Below are positions 56,272-64,000 of a DNA stretch of 64,000 bases, piece by piece. The stretch's first letter is position 1. Each line of letters starts with the position of its first letter. Both the position numbers and the translations under genes were made by a program. The notes below the pieces were generated by a model, which was not told the DNA's origin, did no database searches, and saw nothing but the letters and a program-made list of their open reading frames with translations. Source of the DNA: Geodermatophilus sabuli (lineage in GTDB: Bacteria > Actinomycetota > Actinomycetes > Mycobacteriales > Geodermatophilaceae); assembly GCF_900215145.1 (NCBI RefSeq), contig NZ_OBDO01000005.1:186001-250000 (forward strand), read 5' to 3'.

Positions 56272-57189
56272 GTGGACGAGCGGCGCGTGGGGGTCGCCTC
56301 CGGGCTGGCCGCCTACGGCATGTGGGGGCTGTTCCCCCTGTACTTCCCCCTGCTGGAGCCCTCCGGCGGCCTGGAGATCGTGGCCCACCGGGTGCTGTGG
56401 TCGCTGGTCTTCGTCGCGGGACTGCTGACCGTCGTCCGCCGCTGGTCGCACGTCCGCGCGGCGTTCACCGACCGCCGCACGCTGCTGGTGCTGCTCGGCG
56501 CCGCGCTGCTGATCGCCGTGAACTGGCTGGTCTTCGTCTGGGCCGTCAACTCCGGTCACGTCGTGGAGACCTCGCTCGGCTACTTCATCAACCCGCTGGT
56601 CAGCGTGCTGCTGGGCGTGGTGGTCTTCAGCGAGCGGCTGCGGCCACTGCAGTGGACGGCCGTCGGCATCGCCGCGGTCGCGGTCGTGGTGCTCACCGTC
56701 GACTACGGCCGCCCGCCGTGGATCGCCCTCGCCCTGGCGAGCAGCTTCGGCCTCTACGGGCTGATGAAGAAGGTCGTGCGGGTCGAGGCGGCGCCCGGTC
56801 TGTTCGTGGAGACGGCGCTGGTCGTCGTCCCCGCGGGGGCCGTGCTCGCCGTCCTGCACGCCCAGGGCGACGGGACCGCCGGCAACGCCGGTATCGGGCA
56901 CCTGCTGCTGCTCCTGAGCTCGGGGATCGCCACTGCCGTCCCGCTGCTGCTGTTCGCCGCCGCGACCCGGCGCATCCCGCTGTCGACGGTGGGGCTGCTG
57001 CAGTACGTCACCCCGCTCATGCAGCTGGCGATCGGCGTCTTCGTCAACCACGAGCCGATGCCGCCGGCACGACTGGTGGGCTTCGTCATCGTCTGGATCG
57101 CCCTCGCCGTGTTCACCGCCGACAGCCTCCGCCAGGCCCGTGCCGGCAGCCGCCGGCGGGCCGCGGAGGCGGCGGTCGCGCCGGTCTGA
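56272..57189 (+). CDS. rarD: EamA-family transporter RarD
   Basis: 305 residues with ten hydrophobic segments in two EamA repeats. The RarD signature appears as GLAAYGMWGLFPLYFPLL at the start and EIVAHRVLWSLVFVAGLLTV. It continues with INWLVF-type VNWLVFVWAVNSGHVVETSL and SLGYFINPLVSVLLGVVVFS. RarD proteins are drug/metabolite-type exporters with uncertain substrates. Confidence 0.92.
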   Translation: MDERRVGVASGLAAYGMWGLFPLYFPLLEPSGGLEIVAHRVLWSLVFVAGLLTVVRRWSHVRAAFTDRRTLLVLLGAALLIAVNWLVFVWAVNSGHVVETSLGYFINPLVSVLLGVVVFSERLRPLQWTAVGIAAVAVVVLTVDYGRPPWIALALASSFGLYGLMKKVVRVEAAPGLFVETALVVVPAGAVLAVLHAQGDGTAGNAGIGHLLLLLSSGIATAVPLLLFAAATRRIPLSTVGLLQYVTPLMQLAIGVFVNHEPMPPARLVGFVIVWIALAVFTADSLRQARAGSRRRAAEAAVAPV

Positions 57190-57281
57190 CGGCGCGCGCT
57201 GCGGGGTGCCCCGACGCGCCCCCGGATGTCGGTGGGCGGCGCTACCGTCGAGTCCTCACCACCTCCTGCGAAGGACGTCCG

Positions 57282-57644
57282 ATGTCTGCCGAACCAGCTC
57301 CCGCGGTCTCCCCGCCGGGGGGCGAGGTGCTGCCCCCGCCCGACCCCACACCGCCCACCACGGAGCCGCCGCCGGTCGCTGCCGGCGGCCTGACCCGGCG
57401 TGAGCACGACATGCTGGCCTTCGAGCGGCAGTGGTGGCGGCGCCCGGGCGCCAAGGAGACGGCCATCCGGGAGCGGTTCGGCCTCGCGCCGACCCGCTAC
57501 TACCAGGTGCTCAACGCCCTGGTCGACCGCCCCGCCGCACTCGAGGCCGATCCGCTGCTCGTGCGGCGCCTGCGCCGGCTGCGCGCCGCACGCGGGCAGC
57601 GGCGTTCGTCCCACATCCTGGGCAACGGGGGCTCGGCCGATTAG
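57282..57644 (+). CDS. DUF3263 protein
   Basis: 120 residues. A Pro-rich N-terminus (about 1-38) precedes the DUF3263 core LTRREHDMLAFERQWWRRPG, then KETAIRERFGLAPTRYYQVL. The core looks like a winged-helix DNA-binding fold. Actinobacterial DUF3263 genes are commonly next to LytR_C genes, as here. TACCGT at 57243-57248 and AAGGA before the ATG give a normal leader. Confidence 0.88.
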   Translation: MSAEPAPAVSPPGGEVLPPPDPTPPTTEPPPVAAGGLTRREHDMLAFERQWWRRPGAKETAIRERFGLAPTRYYQVLNALVDRPAALEADPLLVRRLRRLRAARGQRRSSHILGNGGSAD

Positions 57645-57647
57645 ATT
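57642..57647 (+). promoter_or_regulatory. -10 box of the LytR_C gene
   Basis: TAGATT overlaps the stop codon of the DUF3263 gene and ends 8 nt before the GTG at 57656. Confidence 0.45.
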
Positions 57648-57655
57648 TGGTGACC

Positions 57656-59341
57656 GTGGGCAGGCACGCCGCGTCAGGCAGTGACATGACGGACCGGGGG
57701 ACCTCCCCGGTCCCCCACGGACGACGCCGTACGGACGGCCCGACACCCCCGGTGGTGGTCGAGCAGGACCTGAGCGACCACCCGACGACCCCCGGCCGCA
57801 GCCGCGCCGACCGTCGTCGTGACGGCCTGCTCGACGCGGGGGAGGACCCGGGGCGCCGCCGCCCGCCGCCGCGCCCGGTACCCCCCGCGGCCCCGCCGGC
57901 CACGGCTCCGCGCCCACCGCGCGTTCCGCCGTCGGCCGCGCCGACCGGTGGTCGGCGCGACGGCGCCCCGGTGGCCGCGCGCGGGGGCCCTGCCCCGTCG
58001 GCGGGCGCCGTTCCGGCGGGCGTGCCCGTGGCCGCCGGCCGGTCCGGGGCGGCCCCCGTCTCCGGCCGCCCCGGCGCCGCCCCCGCCGCGGCGCGCGCGG
58101 CCGCCCCCGCCCGTCCCGTTCCTCCGGTCCGCCCCCGGCCGGTGCAGCCGGCGCCGGAGACGCAGATGCGGCTGCCCCTGCCGCCGGCCGCCGCGGGACC
58201 CGCAGCTCCACCTGCCGCCCCGGCCGGTCCCCGCACCACGGTGGCGCCGTTCCAGGCCGTCCCACGGCCGGACCCGGGCTCGGAGGAGCCCGCGTCACCC
58301 GCCGAGGAGCGCGCCGGGAGCCGTCCGGCCGTCGCGCCGACCGGCCACCCCGCCCCGCCGGCTGACGCGCCGTCGCCCGCCCGCGGAGCCCGGCCGGCGC
58401 CGGCCACCGACCCCTCCGACGCCGCTCCCGGCTACCGCGACTGGACCAGCCCGTCCCGCACCCGGGACGCCGCCCCACCACCGCCCACCGAGGCCATCCC
58501 CGACCGGGACCCGGCCCGGGAGCCCGCTGCCGCGGCGTCCGCCCGGACCCCCGCGCCGGCCACCGAGGCCATCCCCGACCGCACGCCCGCCGGCCGGGAC
58601 CGGGACGACGAACCGCGCGACGACCTCGGCGGCACCGATCGCGGGCGGGGCCCCGACACGGGCCCGCACACCGGCACGGACACCGGCGTGGTGGGTGGCC
58701 GGGCCGCGTTCCGCGCCGAGCGCCAGGCCGCCGAGGCCGAACGCCGCAAGGCCGCCCGTCGCAGCGGCGGGTCGACGGCGGCCCGCCTCGACGACCCGGA
58801 CGGCGGGGTGCGCCGCGGCTCGGGGGTCCGCCGCGCCGCCGCGGGACTGCTCGCCGTGGCCGTCGTGGCCCTGCTCGTCCTCGGCGTCTACTCCTTCACC
58901 GGCTCGGAGCCACAGGAGGCGTCGACCGGCCGGACCACCCCGGCCACCCCGTCGTCCTCGGCGCCGCCCGCCGCGCCCAGCTCGGCCCTGCCGCCGCTGG
59001 AGGTCGCGCCGCTGCCGCCGGCCGACGGGGCGCCCGCCGCCCCGGTACGCGTCCCGGTGACGGTGCTGAACGCCACCGGCGTCACCGGCCTGGCCGCCGA
59101 CGTCGCCGAGGCGCTCGGGGCCCAGGGCTGGGAGTCGCCGGGCGTCGGGCAGTACCAGGGGGGTGACGTCGCCGTCACCACCGTCTACTTCGCCGCGGGC
59201 GACGAGACCCAGCGCCAGGCCGCCGTCCAGCTGGTCGAGCAGTTCCCGCAGATCACCGGCCCCGTGGAGCGCTTCTTCGAGGTGCCCGATGCGGCTGCGC
59301 CGGGTCTCGTGGTGGTGACCACCGGCGAGTGGCGGCCCTGA
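57656..59341 (+). CDS. LytR C-terminal-domain membrane protein with long disordered N-terminus
   Basis: 561 residues. About 400 residues of Pro/Ala/Arg/Asp-rich low complexity come first, with a repeated TEAIPDR motif. A TM (AAAGLLAVAVVALLVLGVYS, about 398-417) follows, then a Pro/Ser linker and the LytR_C domain (about 460-560: VTVLNATGVTGLAADVAEAL, VAVTTVYFAAGDETQRQAAV). The domain is found at the end of cell-wall glycopolymer ligases and in stand-alone form in actinobacteria. The start GTG at 57656 is set by the -10 box 8 nt upstream. Confidence 0.8.
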   Translation: MGRHAASGSDMTDRGTSPVPHGRRRTDGPTPPVVVEQDLSDHPTTPGRSRADRRRDGLLDAGEDPGRRRPPPRPVPPAAPPATAPRPPRVPPSAAPTGGRRDGAPVAARGGPAPSAGAVPAGVPVAAGRSGAAPVSGRPGAAPAAARAAAPARPVPPVRPRPVQPAPETQMRLPLPPAAAGPAAPPAAPAGPRTTVAPFQAVPRPDPGSEEPASPAEERAGSRPAVAPTGHPAPPADAPSPARGARPAPATDPSDAAPGYRDWTSPSRTRDAAPPPPTEAIPDRDPAREPAAAASARTPAPATEAIPDRTPAGRDRDDEPRDDLGGTDRGRGPDTGPHTGTDTGVVGGRAAFRAERQAAEAERRKAARRSGGSTAARLDDPDGGVRRGSGVRRAAAGLLAVAVVALLVLGVYSFTGSEPQEASTGRTTPATPSSSAPPAAPSSALPPLEVAPLPPADGAPAAPVRVPVTVLNATGVTGLAADVAEALGAQGWESPGVGQYQGGDVAVTTVYFAAGDETQRQAAVQLVEQFPQITGPVERFFEVPDAAAPGLVVVTTGEWRP

Positions 59342-59403
59342 GCCGTCCCGGGTCGGGCGCGCCGGGCCGGAACACCGGGACGGCACCGTCCGTTGGCCGC
59401 TCC

Positions 59404-62307
59404 GTGCGTCCCCTCCGCGGGCCCGCGCGTCCCCGCCCGCGCTCCGGCGCGCGCGCGACGCTCGCCGCCCTGCTCACCCCGCTGCTCTCCGGCGTGCTGC
59501 TCGTCGCCGCCCCGGCTCCGCCGGCCGCCGCGGCGGAGGACGTCGGCACCGAGGAGGCGCTGGTCTCCTCCGGGGCGGGCGCGGACGCCGTCGAGCTCGA
59601 CACCACCGTGTACGTGCCGGCGTCGGCGAGCGCCGAGGACCCCGCGCCGGCCGTCGTCCTCGCCCACGGCTTCGGCGGCAGCAAGGACTCCGTCGCCGAC
59701 GACGCCCGCGACCTCGCCGGCCGCGGCTACGTCGTCCTCACGTACTCCGCACGCGGGTTCGGCGCCAGCACCGGCCAGATCGGCCTCAACGACCCCCGCT
59801 TCGAGATCGCCGACCTGTCCACGCTGCTGGACCGGCTCGCCGAGCGCGACGACGTCCTCCTCGACGGGGACGGCGACCCGCGCGTCGGCGTCGCGGGCGG
59901 CTCGTACGGCGGCGCGCTGGCCCTGCTCGGCGCCGCCTACGACGACCGGGTCGACGCGATCTCCCCGCAGATCACCTGGAACTCGCTGACCACCGCGCTG
60001 TTCCCCTCGCAGGTGGGTGCCGACGACGCCGGGACGCTCGCCGCCACCCCCGCCGGCAGGGACGCCGGCGTGTTCAAGCGCGTGTGGGCCGGCCTGTTCT
60101 TCAGCATCGGCGGGGCCCCGACCGGCGGGCTGCTGCCCGGGCTGGGCGGCGACGGGCCACCGGAGAACGGCGACGCCGGCGGCGGCACCCCCACCCTGCC
60201 CCCCGTCGACCCCGCGTCGGTCGACCCGGCCGCGGTGGAGCAGCTGCTGACCTGCGGCCGGTTCCGCGCCGACATCTGCGCCGCCTACCAGACCGCCGCG
60301 GCCACCGGCACCCTGACGCCGGAGATCGCCGCGGCGCTCGACCGGAGCAGCCCCGCGACCGTCCTGGACCGCATCGACGTGCCGACCCTGCTCGTGCAGG
60401 GCACCCGCGACTCGCTGTTCGGCCTCGACCAGGCCGACGCCAACGCCCGCGGCATCGCCGCGACCGGGGCCCCCGTGAAGGTCGTCTGGTTCTCCGGCGG
60501 CCACGACGCGCAGGCCTCCGAGCGCACCACCGAGCGGCTGCGCGAGCAGGTGGCCGGCTGGTTCGACTGGCACCTGCGCGACAGTGACGATCCCATCCGG
60601 GGCACCGACCCGGGCACCGGCTTCGAGTTCCCGGAGCCGACGGGCGTGAGCAGCGGCCTGAACGTCCAGGGCGGCTCCCAGACCGTCACCGCCGCCGGCT
60701 ACCCGGGCCTGGCCGGTGGGGCACCGGCCGAGCGCACGCCGGTCGCCCTGGCCGGCGGCGTCCAGCCGGTCGTCACCCCGGCCGGCGGGTCGCCGTCGGC
60801 GCTGACCACCTACCCGGGGCTGGGCGCGGTCACCGCGGCGCTCGGCGGGACGGCGATCGAGATCCCCGGCCAGGCCGCCGCCTTCGACAGCCGGCCGCTC
60901 GACGACGCGGTGGAGGTCGTCGGTGCCGCCACCGTCGAACTCGCCGTCGCCTCGCCGTCGGGCACCGCGACGCTGTTCGCCAAGCTCTACGACGTCGGCC
61001 CGGACGGCGGGATGACCCTGCCGTCGGGCCTGGTCGCCCCGCTCGCGCTGACCGGGCTGTCCGCCGACCCCACGGCGCCGACCACGGTGCCGGTGACCCT
61101 GCCAGGGATCGTGCACCGCTTCGAGGCCGGGCACACCATGCGCGTCGTCGTCTCCTCGACCGACCAGGCCTTCGCCCTGCCGGCGGAGTCGGCCGTCTAC
61201 TCCGTCGCCCTCGCCGGCGGGGACGATGCAGCGCTCGCCGTCCCGCAGGTCGAGGCGCAGGCCGAGGGGGCCGGCGGCACGTCGCGGTGGTGGGTCCTGC
61301 TGGCCGTGCTGGCGGCGCTCGGCCTGCTCGGCTGGGGCGTCGCGGTGCTGTGGGGCCGCCGGCGCCGCCGCCGCGTCTCGGCCGTCGAGCCCGACGGTGA
61401 GGACGTCCCCCTGCGCTTCACCGGCGTCACCAAGGCCTACAAGGACGGCTTCGTCGCCGTCCGCGACCTCTCCTTCGAGGTGCGCCGCGGCCAGGTGCTC
61501 GGCCTGCTGGGCCCCAACGGCGCCGGCAAGACGACGTCGCTGCGGATGCTCATGGGCCTGATCCGGCCCACCGAGGGCCGGATCAGCATCTTCGGGCACG
61601 CCGCCGGGCCCGGTGCGCCGGTGCTGTCCCGGCTGGGCTCCTTCGTCGAGGGCACCGGCCTGCAACCGCACCTCTCCGGCCGGGACAACCTGCGGCTGTA
61701 CTGGGCGGCGACGGGCCGGCCGGCGGAGGACGCGCACATGGACGAGGCGATCGAGGTCGCCGGCCTCGGCGCGGCCATCGACCGGCCCGTGCGTCGCTAC
61801 AGCCAGGGGATGCGGCAACGGGTGGCGATCGCCCAGGCGATGCTCGGCCTGCCCGACCTGCTCGTGCTCGACGAGCCGACCAACGGGCTGGACCCGCCCC
61901 AGATCCACGCGATGCGCGAGGTACTGCGGTCCTACGCCGCGACCGGCCGCACGGTGATCGTCTCCAGCCACCTGCTCAGCGAGATCGAGCAGACCTGCAG
62001 CCACGTCGTCGTCATGGCCAAGGGGCAGAAGATCGCCCATGGCACGGTCGAGGAGATCGTCGGCGTCGGTGGCGCGGTGCTCGTCGGGCTGGCCGACGAC
62101 GCCGACACCGACCGGGCGATCGCCGTCCTCGAGGGGCTGCCCGGGGTGTCGGCGGGCCGCACCGACGAGGGTCTGGTGGCCGAGCTCGACGGCACCAGCC
62201 GGGCCCGGGCGCTGCAGGCGCTCGTGGCCGAGGGCATCGAGGTCGACCAGTTCACGCCGCGCCGTCGGCTCGAGGACGCCTTCCTGGCGCTGGTGGGAGA
62301 GTCATGA
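59404..62307 (+). CDS. Secreted alpha/beta hydrolase (S15/CocE type) fused to ABC ATPase
   Basis: 967 residues with an unusual order. A Sec signal (ALLTPLLSGVLLVAAPAPPA) is followed by an alpha/beta hydrolase domain with VVLAHGFGGSKDS, nucleophile Ser about 167 in GGSYGGALAL, Asp in LLVQGTRDSLFG and His in WFSGGHDAQ. A beta-sandwich C-domain as in X-Pro dipeptidyl-peptidase/CocE ends about residue 620. One TM (WWVLLAVLAALGLLGWGVAV, about 630-650) leads to a cytosolic ABC ATPase: Walker A GPNGAGKTTS (about 703), RYSQGMRQRVAIAQAML, LLVLDEPTNGLDP and switch His in VIVSSHLLSEIEQ. The GTG at 59404 gives a clean signal peptide; 59329 is an alternative. The permease gene overlaps by 4 nt. Confidence 0.88.
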   Translation: MRPLRGPARPRPRSGARATLAALLTPLLSGVLLVAAPAPPAAAAEDVGTEEALVSSGAGADAVELDTTVYVPASASAEDPAPAVVLAHGFGGSKDSVADDARDLAGRGYVVLTYSARGFGASTGQIGLNDPRFEIADLSTLLDRLAERDDVLLDGDGDPRVGVAGGSYGGALALLGAAYDDRVDAISPQITWNSLTTALFPSQVGADDAGTLAATPAGRDAGVFKRVWAGLFFSIGGAPTGGLLPGLGGDGPPENGDAGGGTPTLPPVDPASVDPAAVEQLLTCGRFRADICAAYQTAAATGTLTPEIAAALDRSSPATVLDRIDVPTLLVQGTRDSLFGLDQADANARGIAATGAPVKVVWFSGGHDAQASERTTERLREQVAGWFDWHLRDSDDPIRGTDPGTGFEFPEPTGVSSGLNVQGGSQTVTAAGYPGLAGGAPAERTPVALAGGVQPVVTPAGGSPSALTTYPGLGAVTAALGGTAIEIPGQAAAFDSRPLDDAVEVVGAATVELAVASPSGTATLFAKLYDVGPDGGMTLPSGLVAPLALTGLSADPTAPTTVPVTLPGIVHRFEAGHTMRVVVSSTDQAFALPAESAVYSVALAGGDDAALAVPQVEAQAEGAGGTSRWWVLLAVLAALGLLGWGVAVLWGRRRRRRVSAVEPDGEDVPLRFTGVTKAYKDGFVAVRDLSFEVRRGQVLGLLGPNGAGKTTSLRMLMGLIRPTEGRISIFGHAAGPGAPVLSRLGSFVEGTGLQPHLSGRDNLRLYWAATGRPAEDAHMDEAIEVAGLGAAIDRPVRRYSQGMRQRVAIAQAMLGLPDLLVLDEPTNGLDPPQIHAMREVLRSYAATGRTVIVSSHLLSEIEQTCSHVVVMAKGQKIAHGTVEEIVGVGGAVLVGLADDADTDRAIAVLEGLPGVSAGRTDEGLVAELDGTSRARALQALVAEGIEVDQFTPRRRLEDAFLALVGES

Positions 62308-63185
62308 GCCGAGCCGTGGACACCGGGCACGTCCAGCCGACCGGGGCGGTGGCCGGTTACCGCCCCGAGCGCACCCTGCGGCTGTCGGTCGAGCTGCGGC
62401 GGCAGTTCAAGCGGCGGCGCACCCTGGGCGTCTTCGCGCTGATGGTGGCGCTGCCGCTGATCCTGATCGCCGCCCTGCAGCTGGGTGCCAGCGAGGAGGC
62501 CGCGGAGAACAACCGGCTCAACCTGGTCGACGTCGCCACCTCGAGCGGGTTGAACTTCACCCTGTTCGTGCTGTTCGCGACGACGGGCTTCTTCCTGGTC
62601 GTCGTCTACGCGCTGTTCTTCGGCGACACCGTGGCCGCCGAGGCGCAGTGGGGGTCGCTGCGCTACACGCTGGCCACGCCGGTGCCGCGGATGCGACTGC
62701 TCCGCCAGAAGTGGTACGCGGCGCTGGTGCTCTCGGTCGGCGCGCTGCTGACCCTCGCCGTGGTCGGGCTCGTCGCCGGCGGCATCGCGTTCGGTTTCGA
62801 GGCCATCCAGACCCCGGTCGGCGTGACCCTCCCGCAGGGGGAGGGCCTGCTGCGGCTGGCCGGCATGGTCGGCTACCTCGCCGTCCACCTGCTGGTCGTG
62901 GGGACGCTGGCGTTCTGGTTCTCCACCATCACCGACGCGCCGCTGGCCGCTGTCGGGGGCGCGGTGTTCACGATGTTCGTCTTCGCGATCCTGGACCAGG
63001 TCGAGCAGCTGGGCTCGATCCGCGACTGGTTCCCGACCGCGGAGGAGTTCGCCTGGACCGACCTGCTCCAGACGCCGGTCGACTCCGGTGACCTGTTCCG
63101 CGGCGTCGTCCAGTCGTTGGTCTACGCGGCGGTGTTCACCGCCCTGGCGTTCCGCCACTTCGCCCGCCGCGACGTCACCTCGTGA
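62304..63185 (+). CDS. ABC-2-type transporter permease
   Basis: 293 residues, about six spans (LGVFALMVALPLILIAALQL, GFFLVVVYALFFGDTVAAEA, LVLSVGALLTLAVVGLVAGG, and others). EAQWGSLRYTLATPVPRMRL is the ABC-2 coupling-helix region. It partners the fused ATPase before it (ATGA overlap). An exporter is most likely because the family exports, but the substrate is unknown. Its stop codon forms part of the palindromic terminator that follows. Confidence 0.88.
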   Translation: MSRAVDTGHVQPTGAVAGYRPERTLRLSVELRRQFKRRRTLGVFALMVALPLILIAALQLGASEEAAENNRLNLVDVATSSGLNFTLFVLFATTGFFLVVVYALFFGDTVAAEAQWGSLRYTLATPVPRMRLLRQKWYAALVLSVGALLTLAVVGLVAGGIAFGFEAIQTPVGVTLPQGEGLLRLAGMVGYLAVHLLVVGTLAFWFSTITDAPLAAVGGAVFTMFVFAILDQVEQLGSIRDWFPTAEEFAWTDLLQTPVDSGDLFRGVVQSLVYAAVFTALAFRHFARRDVTS

Positions 63186-63216
63186 TCTGTCGGTTTCCGC
63201 GGAAACCGACAGATCA
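63183..63216. terminator. Perfect palindrome holding both stop codons of convergent genes
   Basis: TGATCTGTCGGTTTCC (63183-63198) pairs perfectly with 63201-63216 around GC. The left arm begins with the TGA of the permease gene, and the right arm ends with the TGA of the minus-strand HAD gene. Confidence 0.85.
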
Positions 63217-64000
63217 GAGGCAGGCGCGGACGGCCTGCGCCCAGCCCACGCCCATGGCGGCGTCGGTCACCGTCACGTTGGGGACGGCGGCCAGCCGGCC
63301 GGCCATCCCGTCGACCGTGGCCCCGTTCGCGGTGATCCACAACCGGCCCACCGCGGGTGCCATCTCCAGGTCGCTCACGCTGTCGCCGATCGCCACGGCG
63401 TCGGCGGGCGTGAGGCCCCGCCGCGCCAGGTCCCAGGCGATCGCCGCACCCTTGGAGATGCCGCGCGGCATGAGGTGGTAGACGCGCGGTGGCAGCGCCT
63501 CGGGCGCCAGGGACATCCGCGACGTCGCCGGGATCGAGCCGTTGTCGTTCAGGGTCAGCCAGCCGGCGCCCATCTCGGCCAGCTCGGCGTCCACCGCCAG
63601 CGGGTCGACCCGGCCGCGCAGCAGCGCGTCGGTCCGGTGCGTGGCGTGCCAGGGCGTGTGCCACTCCAGCCGCCCGGCGTGGCGGGCCAGCAGCTCCTCG
63701 ACGACGCCGAGCCCGGCCATCACCTCCATGGGGGTGCGGCCGTCGTACTCCGGCGGCAGCCCCCCGGTGAGGTGGTGCACGCTGCGCCCGGCGTCCCAGC
63801 TGACCACCGACCCCAGCTCGGCGATCGCGCCGTCCGCGGCGAAGATCCGCGCCGCCTCCACGAGCTGCTCGAACGTCCGCCCGCTGACCAGCACCAGCGG
63901 GACCCCGGCCCGGTGCAGGTCCAGCAGGGCGGCGGCCGGGCTGTCGGTGAGCTCGCGGGTCGCCGTGTGCCAGAAGGAGCCGCGCGGACCCACCATCGTG
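63214..64000 (-). CDS. HAD-superfamily phosphatase (partial)
   Basis: The gene enters from the right edge; about 262 residues are visible. The first visible residues (T-M-V-G-P-R-G) fit directly after a D-x-D-G-T catalytic motif just outside the window. HAD motif II is VLVSGRTFEQLVE, Lys of motif III is in RGISKGAAIAWDLARRG, and motif IV VAIGDSVSDLEMAPAVG. A C2-type cap lies between. It is probably a Cof/SPP-like sugar-phosphate phosphatase; substrate unknown. Confidence 0.85.
   Translation of the reverse strand, partial: TMVGPRGSFWHTATRELTDSPAAALLDLHRAGVPLVLVSGRTFEQLVEAARIFAADGAIAELGSVVSWDAGRSVHHLTGGLPPEYDGRTPMEVMAGLGVVEELLARHAGRLEWHTPWHATHRTDALLRGRVDPLAVDAELAEMGAGWLTLNDNGSIPATSRMSLAPEALPPRVYHLMPRGISKGAAIAWDLARRGLTPADAVAIGDSVSDLEMAPAVGRLWITANGATVDGMAGRLAAVPNVTVTDAAMGVGWAQAVRACL

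Noticed and set aside
59185..62040. 951-codon minus-strand frame opposite the hydrolase-ABC gene
   Set aside because: It is a GC-driven shadow; the plus strand carries all the catalytic motifs.

Overview
The window is a very GC-rich actinobacterial chromosome segment. Gene content and order (ftsH-folEPBK-DUF3180, panC-panD-nadB-nadC-coaX-lysS, lsr2, clpC, disA-radA, carD-ispD-ispF-cysS-rlmB), abundant GTG starts, stop/start overlaps (GTGA, ATGA) and many promoters of the form TAnnnT followed 6-8 nt later by a start codon suggest a Geodermatophilaceae-like genus (Blastococcus, Geodermatophilus or Modestobacter). The family placement is inference.

Layout. 0-2.5 kb: partial methyltransferase, thymidylate kinase, DNA polymerase III delta', tRNA-Thr(CGU). 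2.5-6.7 kb: a relic integrative element inserted at the 3' part of that tRNA. It is flanked by a 41-bp perfect (47-bp near-perfect) repeat and holds a broken integrase, a truncated and frameshifted regulator, another truncated frameshifted gene, and a few small intact orphan genes. 6.9-11.7 kb: ppa, a PBP4-type carboxypeptidase, a zinc metalloprotease, tilS, hpt. 12-17 kb: ftsH and the folate operon. 17-20.8 kb: an osmoprotectant ABC transporter whose binding protein appears circularly permuted. 20.8-23 kb: a coiled-coil membrane protein and an SDR enzyme. 23-30.3 kb: the pantothenate/NAD/CoA operon ending in lysS. 30.4-34 kb: lsr2, a STAS-like protein, and clpC behind a SigR/SigH-type promoter. 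34-39.3 kb: mutY, a secreted protein, disA-radA, a lipoprotein. 39.5-42 kb: ECF sigma factor with a probable anti-sigma protein, and a UbiA prenyltransferase. 42.1-46.2 kb: carD, MEP-pathway ispD and ispF, cysS, rlmB. 46.3-57.2 kb: envelope and stress genes (DUF445, HtrA-like protease, FetB-like permease, universal stress protein, M28 peptidase, Rieske lipoprotein, CBS protein, RarD) and a second tRNA-Thr(UGU). 57.3-64 kb: DUF3263, a LytR_C-domain protein, an unusual fusion of a secreted alpha/beta hydrolase with a cytoplasmic ABC ATPase plus its permease, and a partial HAD phosphatase.

Most of the window is core housekeeping. The points most worth following are the tRNA-Thr element relic, the permuted osmoprotectant-binding protein, the hydrolase-ABC fusion, a five-copy intergenic hairpin family with a conserved 10-nt loop, and a perfect palindrome whose two arms carry the stop codons of two convergent genes. 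I saw no CRISPR array, rRNA or intact transposon.
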